Of a stretch of 64,000 nt of DNA, positions 17,782 through 27,760 are shown one piece after another. Made by a program: the position numbers and the translations under genes. The stretch's first letter is position 1. Every line of letters starts with the position of its first letter. The stretch lies in NCBI RefSeq assembly GCF_020532605.1, contig NZ_JAJATW010000004.1, forward strand, positions 124,001-188,000. Direction: 5' to 3'. The notes below the pieces were generated by a model that saw nothing but the letters and a program-made list of their open reading frames with translations, searched no databases and was not told where the DNA came from. The DNA is from Marinomonas algarum. GTDB lineage: Bacteria > Pseudomonadota > Gammaproteobacteria > Pseudomonadales > Marinomonadaceae.

Positions 17782-19233
17782 ATGAAATTCATTATTAAGT
17801 TTTTTGCAGAAATCACCGTTAAAAGTAGTCCAGTCAGAAAAGCCTTTATTAAGCAGTTGCGTCACAACACGCGGTTAGTGCTTAAAAAGCACGACGCTAA
17901 TGTGACCGTGTCGGGAAATTGGGATTTTTTGGAGGTGTACTCGGAGCACGACGAGTTACGAGATGATTTTGTTGCGTCCCTTGCCAACATAGCAGGCATT
18001 GCTCACTTTCAATATGTTCGAGAGTTGCCGTTAGTTGACCTTGATGATGTCGTCGAGCAGGCGGTGTTGGCATACGGTGATTTGATTAAAAACGCGGTTT
18101 TTGCGGTACGGGTAAAACGTATTGGTGACCATAATTTTACGTCTGTCGAGGCGGAACGTTATATTGGCGGAGAGCTTATGGCGCGCTGCGGTGCCTTGGC
18201 CGTGCGTCTTAAAAATCCAGAGGTCTTAGTGCCTATTGATATTCGTCATGATCGAGTTTGGCTCGTGGAGCAGCGTGTTGAAGGCTTGGGCGGCTATCCA
18301 TTAGGCTCACAAGATCCCGTATTGTCATTGATGTCTGGTGGTTTTGATTCAACCGTCAGTTCCTTTATGACGATGAGTCGAGGATTGAAAACACATTTTT
18401 GCTTTTTTAACTTGGGAGGCGATGCTCATGAGATCGGGGTTAAGCAGGTGTCTCACTTTCTCTGGGAAAAGTACGGTTCTGCATTAAATGTAAAATTCGT
18501 TACTGTGCCATTCGAAGCGGTAGTGGGGGAAATCCTAACGAAAGTCGACAACGCCGAAATGGGGGTGATTCTTAAGCGCATGATGTTGCGTGCAGCCTCA
18601 CAAGTCATGGAGCAAGTGGGCGCAAAAGCATTAGTGACCGGAGAAAGTGTTGCTCAAGTATCCAGTCAAACGCTGACCAATCTGAATATTATTGATCAAG
18701 CAACTGATGAGTTGGTGTTGCGTCCTTTAATCACTACCAATAAACAGGTGATTATTGATAAAGCGGTCGAAATTGGTACCGCCCCTTTTGCGGCCAGCAT
18801 GCCAGAGTTCTGTGGTGTGATTTCGGTGAAGCCAACGACACGGGCAAAAATGTATAAAGTCGAGTATCAAGAATCAAAATTTGATTTTGCTCTGTTGGAG
18901 CAAGCGGTTGTGAGTGCCAAGGTGGTTTCCATTCAAAATGTAATGGATGACGTGGCGAAGCAATATCAAGGTGAAGTACCTTTCGTTCGCATGCCAGTGG
19001 GGAATGAGGTGATTGTTGATATTCGACATCCAGATGAGGCGGCTAACCGCCCTTTAAAAGTCAGTGGTCGTCCAGTGAAAGTGATTCCATTTTTTGCGCT
19101 GGAGTCGAACTGGGAAGCGTTAGACCAAGCTGTGCCACATTTACTTTATTGTGGGAAAGGCGTGATGAGCCGCATGCAGGCCGCCTATCTCCTTGGTAAA
19201 GGCCATCAAAATGTCGGCGTTTACTTACCCTAA
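17782..19233 (+). CDS. thiI: tRNA 4-thiouridine synthase / thiamine thiazole sulfur carrier ThiI
   Basis: Activates tRNA U8 with ATP and transfers persulfide sulfur to make s4U; the rhodanese domain also supplies sulfur for the thiamine thiazole. It has 483 residues like the enteric protein: an N-terminal ferredoxin-like/THUMP region (1-170), a PP-loop ATPase with SGGFDS (about 190), and a C-terminal rhodanese domain with catalytic Cys457 in LLYCGKGVMSR. The partner cysteine is in FCGVIS. It is transcribed away from glnA and stands alone. Confidence 0.95.
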   Translation: MKFIIKFFAEITVKSSPVRKAFIKQLRHNTRLVLKKHDANVTVSGNWDFLEVYSEHDELRDDFVASLANIAGIAHFQYVRELPLVDLDDVVEQAVLAYGDLIKNAVFAVRVKRIGDHNFTSVEAERYIGGELMARCGALAVRLKNPEVLVPIDIRHDRVWLVEQRVEGLGGYPLGSQDPVLSLMSGGFDSTVSSFMTMSRGLKTHFCFFNLGGDAHEIGVKQVSHFLWEKYGSALNVKFVTVPFEAVVGEILTKVDNAEMGVILKRMMLRAASQVMEQVGAKALVTGESVAQVSSQTLTNLNIIDQATDELVLRPLITTNKQVIIDKAVEIGTAPFAASMPEFCGVISVKPTTRAKMYKVEYQESKFDFALLEQAVVSAKVVSIQNVMDDVAKQYQGEVPFVRMPVGNEVIVDIRHPDEAANRPLKVSGRPVKVIPFFALESNWEALDQAVPHLLYCGKGVMSRMQAAYLLGKGHQNVGVYLP

Positions 19234-19368
19234 AATGGCTTTCTGCGCGGTAGTATTTCTGTCGTAATACCCTGCTATTGTCTCAATGTTGGATCGCATG
19301 AGTGCGCTTGTTACGCATTTTTGTGGACTTTTTTTGCCACTTTAATGGGATATTTATCAGGATAAGGG

Positions 19369-19374
19369 TACAAT
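19369..19374 (+). promoter_or_regulatory. Possible -10 element upstream of typA
   Basis: TACAAT in the thiI-typA gap resembles a sigma-70 -10 box. The region 17 bases further upstream has no convincing -35. A short hairpin (CCGCT/AGCGG, 19424-19439) lies in the presumed leader. Confidence 0.3.
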
Positions 19375-19480
19375 TGCGCGAATTTTACCCCGCACCAAGA
19401 TTCGAGACGCTTGAAGAGCCTATCCGCTAAGTCAAGCGGCGTTTGTCTTTTTGCTCACTCGAAATATAGAGAAAATCTAA

Positions 19481-21301
19481 ATGTCTAATGATATCAGTAA
19501 GTTACGCAACATCGCGATCATCGCTCACGTCGACCATGGTAAAACAACGCTCGTTGATAAGCTATTAAGCCAGTCTGGCACGCTAGATCGTAAAGACCAA
19601 GGTTCAGAACGAATCATGGATTCAAACGATCAAGAAAAGGAGCGTGGCATCACCATTTTGGCGAAAAACACTGCCATTATGTGGAACGATTACCGTATCA
19701 ATATCGTAGACACACCTGGACACGCTGACTTCGGTGGTGAAGTAGAGCGTGTATTGTCTATGGTTGACTCTGTATGTTTATTGGTTGACGCGGTTGATGG
19801 TCCTATGCCGCAAACACGTTTCGTAACTTCTAAAGCGTTTGAGCGTGGCCTTCGTCCAATCGTTGTTATCAACAAAATTGACCGTCCTGGTGCTCGCCCT
19901 GATTGGGTTATGGATCAAGTGTTTGATTTGTTCGATAGCCTTGGTGCGACAGAAGAGCAACTAGACTTCCCAGTTATCTACGCTTCTGCCATCAATGGTA
20001 TTTCTGGTGATGATCCAGAGAACATGGCGGAAGACATGACACCGCTTTACCAAATGATTGTTGATAGTGTGCCTGTGCCAGACGTTGATCCAGATGGCAT
20101 GTTCCAAATGCAGGTTTCTGCATTAGACTATGACCCTTATGTTGGTGTTATCGGTGTAGGCCGTATTACCCGTGGTAGCTTGTCTCCTAACCAGCAAGTG
20201 ATTGTGAAATCAGCGGATGGTAAAGAGCGTAAAGGTAAGGTACTAAACGTGAAGGGCTACCATGGCTTGGCGCGTGTTGATACTGCCAAAGCGTCTGCTG
20301 GTGATATCGTTTGTATTAATGGCATTGATGGTTTAAGTATCTCTGACACTCTATGTAACCCAGAGTGTGTTGAAGCATTGCCTGCTTTGTCAGTAGATGA
20401 ACCAACCGTTAGCATGACCTTCATGGTTAACGATTCGCCGTTTGCTGGTAAAGAAGGCAAATACATTACCACACGTAATATATCTGACCGTCTTGACCGT
20501 GAGTTGATTCACAACGTAGCGCTACGTGTTGCTCAAGGCGATACACCAGATAAATTCATCGTATCTGGCCGTGGTGAACTTCACCTATCGGTATTGATTG
20601 AGTCTATGCGTCGTGAAGGCTTTGAGATGGGGGTTTCTCGTCCTGAAGTAGTACAAAAAATGGTTGATGGTAAGGTTCAAGAACCATTCGAGCTAGTGGT
20701 TATTGACGTTGAAGAGCAGCACCAAGGTTCTATCATGGAAGAGCTTGGCTTACGTAAAGCAGAGCTAACAAACATGGAACCAGACGGTAAAGGTCGTGTT
20801 CGCCTTGAGTTTATGACACCTTCACGTGGTCTTATTGGCTTCCGTGGCTTGTTCCTAACGCTAACGTCTGGCTCTGGTATTATGACCAGTGTTTTCGATC
20901 ACTACGGTCCAGTAAAAGATGGTGATGTGGGCAGTCGTCAAAATGGCGTGTTAATCAGTATGGTGACCGGTAAAACCGCCGCGTTTGCATTGTTTAACTT
21001 GCAAAGCCGTGGTCGTTTGTTCTTAGGCCATGCGGTAGAAGTGTATGAAGGTCAGGTTATTGGTATTCACTCACGTGATAACGACCTGTCTGTTAACCCA
21101 GTAAAAGGTAAGCAGTTAACCAACATGCGTGCTTCTGGTACCGATGAAGCCTTGACGCTTACGCCGCCTATCAAGCATACCCTTGAGCAAGCACTTGAGT
21201 TCATCGAAGACGACGAATTGGTAGAAGTAACACCAGAAAGCATTCGTATTCGTAAAAAACTATTGACTGAAAACGAGCGTAAACGCGCTGGTCGTAAGTA
21301 A
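19481..21301 (+). CDS. typA: Translational GTPase TypA/BipA
   Basis: Ribosome-binding GTPase related to EF-G and LepA, involved in 50S assembly, stress and cold responses. It has 606 residues: P-loop AHVDHGKTT (about 15-23), switch [20 protein letters not shown] specificity motif, EF-G-like domains II, III and V, and a C-terminal domain with [14 protein letters not shown] and [16 protein letters not shown]. This full layout is diagnostic. It is a single gene followed by a UUCG-loop terminator. Confidence 0.97.
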   Translation: MSNDISKLRNIAIIAHVDHGKTTLVDKLLSQSGTLDRKDQGSERIMDSNDQEKERGITILAKNTAIMWNDYRINIVDTPGHADFGGEVERVLSMVDSVCLLVDAVDGPMPQTRFVTSKAFERGLRPIVVINKIDRPGARPDWVMDQVFDLFDSLGATEEQLDFPVIYASAINGISGDDPENMAEDMTPLYQMIVDSVPVPDVDPDGMFQMQVSALDYDPYVGVIGVGRITRGSLSPNQQVIVKSADGKERKGKVLNVKGYHGLARVDTAKASAGDIVCINGIDGLSISDTLCNPECVEALPALSVDEPTVSMTFMVNDSPFAGKEGKYITTRNISDRLDRELIHNVALRVAQGDTPDKFIVSGRGELHLSVLIESMRREGFEMGVSRPEVVQKMVDGKVQEPFELVVIDVEEQHQGSIMEELGLRKAELTNMEPDGKGRVRLEFMTPSRGLIGFRGLFLTLTSGSGIMTSVFDHYGPVKDGDVGSRQNGVLISMVTGKTAAFALFNLQSRGRLFLGHAVEVYEGQVIGIHSRDNDLSVNPVKGKQLTNMRASGTDEALTLTPPIKHTLEQALEFIEDDELVEVTPESIRIRKKLLTENERKRAGRK

Positions 21302-21366
21302 GTTTTTATAGGCTTGTAAAAGAGCAGCAGCAAATGAGTTCATGTGAATGAATTCAGGAGCGACAG

Positions 21367-21393
21367 AAGCGCCTTCGGGCGCTTTTGTTTTTT
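21367..21393 (+). terminator. Intrinsic terminator after typA
   Basis: Stem AAGCGCC/GGCGCTT closed by a TTCG tetraloop and followed by a T-rich run. Confidence 0.85.
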
Positions 21394-21446
21394 CTGGGGT
21401 TGGAGAACGTTCATCTTGAGTAAGGCATAGAGAAAAAGGAGAAGAA

Positions 21447-21881
21447 ATGAAAGTGCTTGTGCAAAGAGCGATCGATGCGAGTGTGACCGTAGAGGGTGAG
21501 GTGATTGGTGCCATTGATCACGGACAACTTGTTTTAGTCGGCATCGAAAAAGGCGACACCGAGGCGGATACACAACGGCTAGCCGATAAGCTACTAAAAT
21601 ACCGTATGTTTGGTGATGAAGATGGAAAGATGAACCTCAATGTTCAACAAGTCTCTGGCGGCATACTTCTGGTTTCTCAGTTTACTTTGGCAGCGGAGAC
21701 TAAGAAGGGGTTGCGGCCTGGCTTTTCCAGTGCTGCCATTCCATCGGAAGGAGAGAGGCTATTTAATGACTTTGTGAGTAAGGTACGAGCTCAATATGAC
21801 AAAGTCGAAACAGGGCAATTTGGAGCGGATATGAAGGTCGCATTTATCAACGATGGCCCTGTGACTTTTATGTTGGATTAA
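21447..21881 (+). CDS. dtd: D-aminoacyl-tRNA deacylase
   Basis: Removes D-amino acids mischarged on tRNA. It has 144 residues, the normal size. Key motifs are the SQFTLAA block in mid-protein and the C-terminal GPVTFML, which together hold the chiral-proofreading pocket. GGAG precedes ATG 21447. It converges with tatC, whose stop lies only 21 bases past its own, and no clear terminator separates them. Confidence 0.95.
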   Translation: MKVLVQRAIDASVTVEGEVIGAIDHGQLVLVGIEKGDTEADTQRLADKLLKYRMFGDEDGKMNLNVQQVSGGILLVSQFTLAAETKKGLRPGFSSAAIPSEGERLFNDFVSKVRAQYDKVETGQFGADMKVAFINDGPVTFMLD

Positions 21882-21902
21882 TCTAGAAAAGAGGCGTTTA
21901 AA

Positions 21903-22658
21903 TCAGGCCTCATTTTCTTCCTCGCGACCATCTACCACGACTTTAACAGTACGGCCGGCAATAAGACCAAGCTCAAACAACATCCACATAGGAATGGCCA
22001 ATAGAGTCTGAGAGAAAATATCAGGAGGGGTGATAAGCATGCCAATGACAAAGCAACCTAGAAAGATATAAGGACGCTTTTTCGATAAAGTGGCGACGGT
22101 TGTGACCCCTGCTTTGATAAGCAAGTAAGTGGCGACAGGGATTTCAAAGGTGACGCCAAAAGCGAAAAACAACTTCAAAACAAAGTTCAAATAATTATTA
22201 ATGTCTGTCATCACCGTGACTTCTCCAGGCCCTACGGTTGTGAAGAAACCAAAGATTAAAGGCAGAACAACAAAATAAGCAAACAATACGCCTGCATAAA
22301 ACAAAAAGATGCTAGAAATTAACAGGGGAATGGCAATTTGTTTTTCGTTTTTATACAGAGCGGGTGCAATAAACGACCAAATTTGAAATAGGGTATAAGG
22401 CACCGAAATAAGCACAGCCACCGCAAAGGTCAGTTTGAGCGGTGCTAAAAAGGGCGAAGCCACTTCGGTGGCAATCAGTGAACTGCCTTCGGGGAGCAGC
22501 AGTCGTAAAGGCTCAGACACAATCAAATAAAGATCATTAGCAAAGTAATATAAGCCTATAAAGAGCACTAGAATCGCTAACACACTTTTTAATAGGCGAT
22601 TTCTAAGCTCAACAAGATGCGTGACCAATGGAGCTTGGTTGGAGGTGTCGGTACTCAT
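21903..22658 (-). CDS. tatC: Twin-arginine translocase subunit TatC
   Basis: Multi-spanning core of the Tat translocase that recognises twin-arginine signal peptides of folded proteins. It has 251 residues with six hydrophobic segments. Family signatures are HLVELRNRLLKS at the N-terminus, SFIAPALYKNEK, and FGVTFEIPVATYLLIKAGV. Last gene of the tatABC run, with a 6-base gap after tatB. Confidence 0.96.
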   Translation of the reverse strand: MSTDTSNQAPLVTHLVELRNRLLKSVLAILVLFIGLYYFANDLYLIVSEPLRLLLPEGSSLIATEVASPFLAPLKLTFAVAVLISVPYTLFQIWSFIAPALYKNEKQIAIPLLISSIFLFYAGVLFAYFVVLPLIFGFFTTVGPGEVTVMTDINNYLNFVLKLFFAFGVTFEIPVATYLLIKAGVTTVATLSKKRPYIFLGCFVIGMLITPPDIFSQTLLAIPMWMLFELGLIAGRTVKVVVDGREEENEA

Positions 22659-22664
22659 AAAGCG

Positions 22665-23048
22665 TTATCTGTCCGCAGAAGGGGTGGATTGAGAGAGAGG
22701 CTTTGCTTGTTGGTCGTCATCAGCAATCATCTGTTCCGTTGCTGAAGGCTCTGCTGTGTTTGTTTGAGTGGTCATCTGATTGTCTGGCTGGACGGTTTTT
22801 TGATTAAGTTTCTCTTGTACCGACTGGCCTTCTTTTAAGATACGCTGATTTGTTTCAGTGATCTTTTGCTGCAACTCTTCCTGATCCAGCTGAGCATTAA
22901 TTTCACGTTGGACAGAGTTAATGCTGCGGCGAATTTTGCGCACCCATAATCCCGCTGTCTTAGCCGCGTGTGGTAGGCGTTCTGGGCCTAAAATAAGCAA
23001 GCCAACCACAAAGACAACGAGAAGTTCTGAAAAGCCAATGTCGAACAC
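22665..23048 (-). CDS. tatB: Twin-arginine translocase subunit TatB
   Basis: Partner of TatC in the substrate-receptor complex. It has 127 residues: an N-terminal membrane helix MFDIGFSELLVVFVVGLLILGPERLP with the Gly-Pro-Glu hinge typical of TatB, an amphipathic helix (about 25-45), then a charged Gln/Thr-rich tail of low complexity. It sits 3 bases from tatA and 6 from tatC. Confidence 0.95.
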   Translation of the reverse strand: MFDIGFSELLVVFVVGLLILGPERLPHAAKTAGLWVRKIRRSINSVQREINAQLDQEELQQKITETNQRILKEGQSVQEKLNQKTVQPDNQMTTQTNTAEPSATEQMIADDDQQAKPLSQSTPSADR

Positions 23049-23051
23049 AGG

Positions 23052-23267
23052 TTAAGCGCTCTTATCGTCTTTTTTTGCTTCAGCATCGATCACTTTATGC
23101 TGAGCGGCTTTATCGTCCGGTTCACCGTCTTTATCCACGGCTTCTTTGAAGCCCTTAACGGCACCTCCTAAATCAGAACCAAGATTTTTCAGTTTCTTAG
23201 TGCCAAAAATCAGGATCAAAATAGCCAACACGATAAGCAGTTGCCAAATACTGATTCCACCTAACAT
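23052..23267 (-). CDS. tatA: Twin-arginine translocase subunit TatA
   Basis: Forms the oligomeric pore of the Tat system. It has 71 residues: a short membrane helix ending [14 protein letters not shown] (Phe-Gly hinge), an amphipathic helix ([11 protein letters not shown]) and an acidic/basic tail. The order hisE-tatA-tatB-tatC is shared with pseudomonads. Confidence 0.95.
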   Translation of the reverse strand: MLGGISIWQLLIVLAILILIFGTKKLKNLGSDLGGAVKGFKEAVDKDGEPDDKAAQHKVIDAEAKKDDKSA

Positions 23268-23284
23268 AACTTACTCCTAAATAA

Positions 23285-23617
23285 TTATTTGTTGCGATTG
23301 GCCTTTTCTTCCAAGCCAGACAAATTAAATCTGCGCGCCAATTCATCCAATATCGCCTCTGGGCCTATGTCTAAATGAGAAAGCATAACGAGAGTGTGGA
23401 ACCAAAGATCAGCCGTCTCATAAATCACGTCTGATTTGTCTCCAGAATTCACCGCGTCTTTGGCTGCGATGATGGTCTCTACACTTTCTTCGCCCACTTT
23501 CTCTAAAATCTTGTTTAGACCTTTTGCATGCAGACTCGCTACATAAGAAGAATCGGCGGCGGCGCTTTTACGTTGTTCAAGTGTTGCTGCTAATTCAGCT
23601 AATACATCAGAATTCAT
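23285..23617 (-). CDS. hisE: Phosphoribosyl-ATP pyrophosphatase
   Basis: Hydrolyses phosphoribosyl-ATP to phosphoribosyl-AMP, the second step of histidine synthesis. It has 110 residues, a stand-alone HisE (MazG-like all-alpha fold) with [14 protein letters not shown] and [13 protein letters not shown]. In pseudomonads hisI precedes hisE in this cluster; here ubiB lies directly upstream by 16 bases and hisI is absent, so the HisI step must be encoded elsewhere. Confidence 0.95.
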   Translation of the reverse strand: MNSDVLAELAATLEQRKSAAADSSYVASLHAKGLNKILEKVGEESVETIIAAKDAVNSGDKSDVIYETADLWFHTLVMLSHLDIGPEAILDELARRFNLSGLEEKANRNK

Positions 23618-23633
23618 TATAGTCTCTCGGATG

Positions 23634-25277
23634 TTACGGTTTTAAGACAAGTAAATATAAGCCCACTAAAAACAGTCCCATACTTGCGAAGTCAGCTTCT
23701 TTTAGATGAGATAAGGAGGCCGGATCGGTGATCACCCAAGCGGCGCCTAAACTGACCAAGCCAAGCAGACGGAAAGGCACGTTCTTACGACCTTTTTTCA
23801 GTTCGCCGCTTAAATCCTCAATGGCTTTGGTCTGAGCCTGCATACGCTCTTCTTGATGGGACATTTGTGACAGCGCTGTAAAGATCAAGTTGGGTATCTG
23901 TGGCAACTGACCTGCCCACTGAGGAGCTTGCTTACGCGCTTCTTCTAGCACACGCTTAGGCCCGACTTGCTCGCTCATCCATTTTTCTAAAAATGGCTTC
24001 GCTGTTACCCAAAGATCTAAGTCTGGGTAAAGCTGACGGCCTAGCCCTTCAATGTTTAGCAGTGTTTTCTCTAGCAAAACAAGCTGAGGTTGAACCTCCA
24101 TATTGAAACGACGAGCGGTTTGGAACAAGCCAATCAACACTTGGCCAAACGAGATGTCTTTTAATGGCTTGGCAAACATAGGCTCACAAACACTGCGAAT
24201 AGCCGATTCAAATGCATGGACGGGTGTGCCTTTAGGTACCCAGCCACTTTCTACATGCAGCTCTGCCACTAAGCGATAATCTCGTTGGAAAAAGGCCAAC
24301 AAATTGCGGGCTAGGTAGTTTTTATCTGCGTCATCTAAGCTGCCCATGATGGCACAGTCGATGGCGATGTATTTGGGTTTTTTCGGGTTACTCACATCGA
24401 CAAAAATATTGCCAGGGTGCATGTCAGCATGGAAGAAACTGTGAGAGAAAACTTGAGTGAAAAATATTTCCACACCACGCTCTGCTAAGCACTTCATGTC
24501 AACGTTGGCCTTATTAAGTGCTTCAACATCGGCAACTGGAATGCCAGAAATACGCTCAACAATCATCACGTTGCGATGACTGTAGTCCCAATGGACTTGT
24601 GGTACATACAATAGTTCTGAGTTGACAAAGTTACGTTGCAGTAACCCAGTATTGGCAGCTTCTTTGGCTAGGTCCAGTTCATCAAGAATGGTGTATTCAT
24701 AATCCGTGACCACTTCGACAGGGCGTAAACGTCGACCATCCGCGCTTAGGTCAGCCACGAGATGTGCCAAGGTATACAGTAAGCCAATGTCTTGGCGAAT
24801 CGTTTTTTCAATATCGGGACGAATCACTTTAACAACAACGTCTTCACCCGAGTGCAGTTTAGCGGTGTGTACCTGTGCAATTGAAGCGGACGCCAATGGG
24901 GTGACAGAGAACTCGGCAAACAATTCATCGACAGACGCTTTTAAATCACGTTCGATGATGGCTTGTGCGACTTCGCCTGGGAAAGGTGGCACCTTATCTT
25001 GAAGTCGGGCTAATTCGTTAGCGATGTCATCGTCGAGAAGATCGCGTCGCGTCGATAAAATCTGCCCAAATTTCACAAAAATAGGGCCCAATGACTCAAG
25101 TGCAAGACGAAGACGCTCGCCTTTGTTTTCACTGGCCTTTTGACGCCCAATTGCACACACCAAGCCTAATGAATAACGAATGTACCAAGGTGATAATTCA
25201 AACGGGATGAAGACATCAAGTCGGAAACGAATAATCGTATAAAGGATGCGCAATAAGCGAAAAGTACTGGTAAACAT
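23634..25277 (-). CDS. ubiB: Ubiquinone biosynthesis ATPase/kinase-like protein UbiB
   Basis: Atypical ABC1/ADCK-family protein needed for aerobic ubiquinone synthesis, thought to use ATPase activity to help extract lipid intermediates from the membrane. It has 547 residues: the KxGQ signature in [13 protein letters not shown], the alanine-rich loop [11 protein letters not shown] replacing the usual glycine loop, a kinase-like catalytic region [12 protein letters not shown], and C-terminal hydrophobic segments (about 500-545). It begins 2 bases after the ubiE stop. Confidence 0.96.
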   Translation of the reverse strand: MFTSTFRLLRILYTIIRFRLDVFIPFELSPWYIRYSLGLVCAIGRQKASENKGERLRLALESLGPIFVKFGQILSTRRDLLDDDIANELARLQDKVPPFPGEVAQAIIERDLKASVDELFAEFSVTPLASASIAQVHTAKLHSGEDVVVKVIRPDIEKTIRQDIGLLYTLAHLVADLSADGRRLRPVEVVTDYEYTILDELDLAKEAANTGLLQRNFVNSELLYVPQVHWDYSHRNVMIVERISGIPVADVEALNKANVDMKCLAERGVEIFFTQVFSHSFFHADMHPGNIFVDVSNPKKPKYIAIDCAIMGSLDDADKNYLARNLLAFFQRDYRLVAELHVESGWVPKGTPVHAFESAIRSVCEPMFAKPLKDISFGQVLIGLFQTARRFNMEVQPQLVLLEKTLLNIEGLGRQLYPDLDLWVTAKPFLEKWMSEQVGPKRVLEEARKQAPQWAGQLPQIPNLIFTALSQMSHQEERMQAQTKAIEDLSGELKKGRKNVPFRLLGLVSLGAAWVITDPASLSHLKEADFASMGLFLVGLYLLVLKP

Positions 25278-25279
25278 GG

Positions 25280-26035
25280 TTAGAATTTAAACCCTTTGTG
25301 TAGCGCTACAATGCCGCCTGTTAAGTTTTGGTAGCTTGTTCGTTCAAAGCCGACCTCGTCCATCATACCTTTTAAGGTTTCTTGATCTGGGTGCATACGA
25401 ATTGATTCAGCAAGATAGCGATAGCTTTCTGAATCATTGGCAATCAGTTTCCCCATCGCCGGTAAAAGGCGGAAAGAATACTGATCATACACCTGTGAGA
25501 GCATTTCTGATTCGGGTTTAGAAAACTCTAACACTAACAGACGACCACCAGGTTTCAACACACGGTACATGGAGGCGAGCGCTTTGGATTTATCAGTCAC
25601 ATTTCGCAAGCCAAAGGCAATGGTGATGCAATCAAAAGTGTCATCAGGAAAAGGCAATGCTTCAGCGTTGGCCTGCACACATTTCACATTACCAACAACC
25701 CCTAGGTTGGCCAATTTGTCCCGACCGATTTTTAGCATGGAGTCGTTGATGTCTGCCAAAATAACCTGACCTTCACTGCCGACTAAACGTGAAAATTTCA
25801 GTGTCAAGTCACCGGTTCCGCCAGCGATGTCTAATACACAGTGACCCGCACGAACACCGGATTGACTCACGGTATGGCGTTTCCAAAGGCGGTGAATGCC
25901 TCCTGACATTAGATCATTCATAATGTCGTATTTTGCGGCAACAGAATGAAATACGTTGGCAACGGCTTTTACTTTTTCATCTGCTGGGATTTCTTTAAAA
26001 CCAAAGTCGGTGGTTTTGCTTTTATCATCTTGCAT
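25280..26035 (-). CDS. ubiE: Ubiquinone/menaquinone C-methyltransferase UbiE
   Basis: SAM-dependent methyltransferase for the ubiquinone (and, where present, menaquinone) ring. From ATG 26035 it has 251 residues, the enteric length. Motifs are [22 protein letters not shown] motif [15 protein letters not shown], and [13 protein letters not shown]. In-frame ATGs at 26047 and 26068 also exist; 26035 gives the family opening ([14 protein letters not shown]) with AGGA 11 bases upstream. It is the first gene of the ubiE-ubiB-hisE-tat run. The ubiJ gene usually found between ubiE and ubiB is missing. Confidence 0.95.
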   Translation of the reverse strand: MQDDKSKTTDFGFKEIPADEKVKAVANVFHSVAAKYDIMNDLMSGGIHRLWKRHTVSQSGVRAGHCVLDIAGGTGDLTLKFSRLVGSEGQVILADINDSMLKIGRDKLANLGVVGNVKCVQANAEALPFPDDTFDCITIAFGLRNVTDKSKALASMYRVLKPGGRLLVLEFSKPESEMLSQVYDQYSFRLLPAMGKLIANDSESYRYLAESIRMHPDQETLKGMMDEVGFERTSYQNLTGGIVALHKGFKF

Positions 26036-26175
26036 AAACTGCGTCATCCTAGTGGTGTAAATACACACTTTTTCTGTCTGAAATTGTATATCGAGTCATT
26101 GATCAATTGTGTTAGTGACTCTATCGCCTTTTATTGTAACCTTGAGCGCAAAGCTCTGGTACTGATTTGTCCGTT

Positions 26176-27735
26176 CTATTTGTCTGCGACAACCTTATTA
26201 CGACCAGACTCTTTTGCCAAATACAGTTGTTTATCTGCCCTAGAGAATAAGGCCTCAGGTGATTCTTGTGGCATAAGCTGTGTAATACCAATAGACACTG
26301 AAATATTTATGGGCTCACCCTGCATATTAAACGGCGTCTCAAACACTGTACGTCGCACCGCTTCTGCGCGTGCTTCAGCGTCCTTTAAAGCGGTATTCGG
26401 AAACACAATGACAAACTCTTCACCGCCATAACGAAACATAAGGTCTTCTTTTGCCAGGGCGTTTTTAATTTGCTTAGGCACGAGGCGTAGTACCTTGTCG
26501 CCTGCTTGGTGCCCCCAAGTGTCGTTGACTTTTTTGAAAAAATCGATATCACACACGGCTAAGCACAGCGGCTTTTTCGTTTTCTGCATAAATTTGCAAA
26601 GGGGCAAGATGGCATCTTGGTAAGCCGTTCGGTTGGGCAGATCGGTTAACGAATCCGTCATGGCCTGAGCAAGCTTCTCTTGTAATAACGAACGTAACGA
26701 AACGGTGTCTTTTTCCATTTTCGTTACTTTATTTTTTAATTGTGTGATGGATTGATTCGCATGCCTTTCTTGCTCAATCATCTGAGTCTTATGTTCTTCC
26801 ATTGTTTCAGAAATCGTCGTAAGGCGTTCATCAATGAGAGACTTTAAACTGTCTAAATCGTTGCTCTTTTTGACGGCTTCTGCGGTGTTTGTTACCTGAT
26901 TTTGTAGCTTGCAATTAAAATTTTCTCTGCTCTGAGACAGGTTGGCCTGAGAGTTTACACTGCTGGAAATGGACTCATTAATGCTCGCCAGTTGTTTGTT
27001 TAACTGACTTAAATAGTTGGTTAGGTTTTCCTGTGTTTTGCCGACTGAGATCATAATCAAATGGACGACTTCGTCCAACAGGCCTGGCAAATCTTGTAAA
27101 TTGGTTGTTTGAGTAAAAGCGTGCTCTAGGTCGTTGATGTTCTCATCGTAACGACTGGGAAGGGCCAAATTGTTCAGCAAATCAATAAGAGTATGGCTGA
27201 CCTGCTTCATAATGTCTGCTGAATCCAATGTACCTTGATTCGGATTGGATGTATTTTGCTGTCCATCGCTTTCCTGTCGATTAAATAATCGTGTTAAGAA
27301 AGAAGAGCGGGATTCTGGCGGCTCAGGTTCGCTGGTAGACAGCGTTTTTTGAGCTAAGGAAAGAAACCCCTTAACCAAGCTTGGCCATTGAGAAGAGGTT
27401 TGCCACTGTACACGGATCTGTGATTCCAGCTGTTTTTTGTCCCTTTGTGGCACACGACTGCCTTCTTGCTTTTCTAGCAGGTCAATCAATCGTTCAAGCG
27501 TGGCTCTGATCAGACGTGCTCTCTTTAACTGAACTTCGTCGTTTTGAATGAGCAAAGGTTCGGCGTTACTAAGGACGGCTTGTATCTCTTTGGCGTTGGC
27601 GCCCTTAGTAATGGTTTGTCGAATCTGACGGACAATACTATCAAGTTTTGGATCGTTACCTTCCGCTAATAGACTGGTTCTCGATACCGCTTTGCGTAAC
27701 ATGATAACCAGTTCGTCACTTGATGAGTCCGTCAT
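26176..27735 (-). CDS. Diguanylate cyclase (GGDEF domain)
   Basis: Makes cyclic di-GMP. It has 519 residues with no membrane segment or signal peptide. Residues 1-170 form a helical region without a recognised motif, about 180-350 a long coiled coil (Gln/Asn/Leu-rich), and about 355-515 the GGDEF domain with active-site RYGGEEF and TDLPNRTAY. The position of the inhibitory I-site (RxxD) reads AKED, so product inhibition at that site is unlikely. It sits 25 bases downstream of dsbA on the same strand. A dsbA-adjacent GGDEF protein also occurs in pseudomonads (DgcH), which I take as the closest relative by context. Confidence 0.9.
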   Translation of the reverse strand: MTDSSSDELVIMLRKAVSRTSLLAEGNDPKLDSIVRQIRQTITKGANAKEIQAVLSNAEPLLIQNDEVQLKRARLIRATLERLIDLLEKQEGSRVPQRDKKQLESQIRVQWQTSSQWPSLVKGFLSLAQKTLSTSEPEPPESRSSFLTRLFNRQESDGQQNTSNPNQGTLDSADIMKQVSHTLIDLLNNLALPSRYDENINDLEHAFTQTTNLQDLPGLLDEVVHLIMISVGKTQENLTNYLSQLNKQLASINESISSSVNSQANLSQSRENFNCKLQNQVTNTAEAVKKSNDLDSLKSLIDERLTTISETMEEHKTQMIEQERHANQSITQLKNKVTKMEKDTVSLRSLLQEKLAQAMTDSLTDLPNRTAYQDAILPLCKFMQKTKKPLCLAVCDIDFFKKVNDTWGHQAGDKVLRLVPKQIKNALAKEDLMFRYGGEEFVIVFPNTALKDAEARAEAVRRTVFETPFNMQGEPINISVSIGITQLMPQESPEALFSRADKQLYLAKESGRNKVVADK

Positions 27736-27760
27736 ACTACCTCACGTCCCTGTTAATGAA

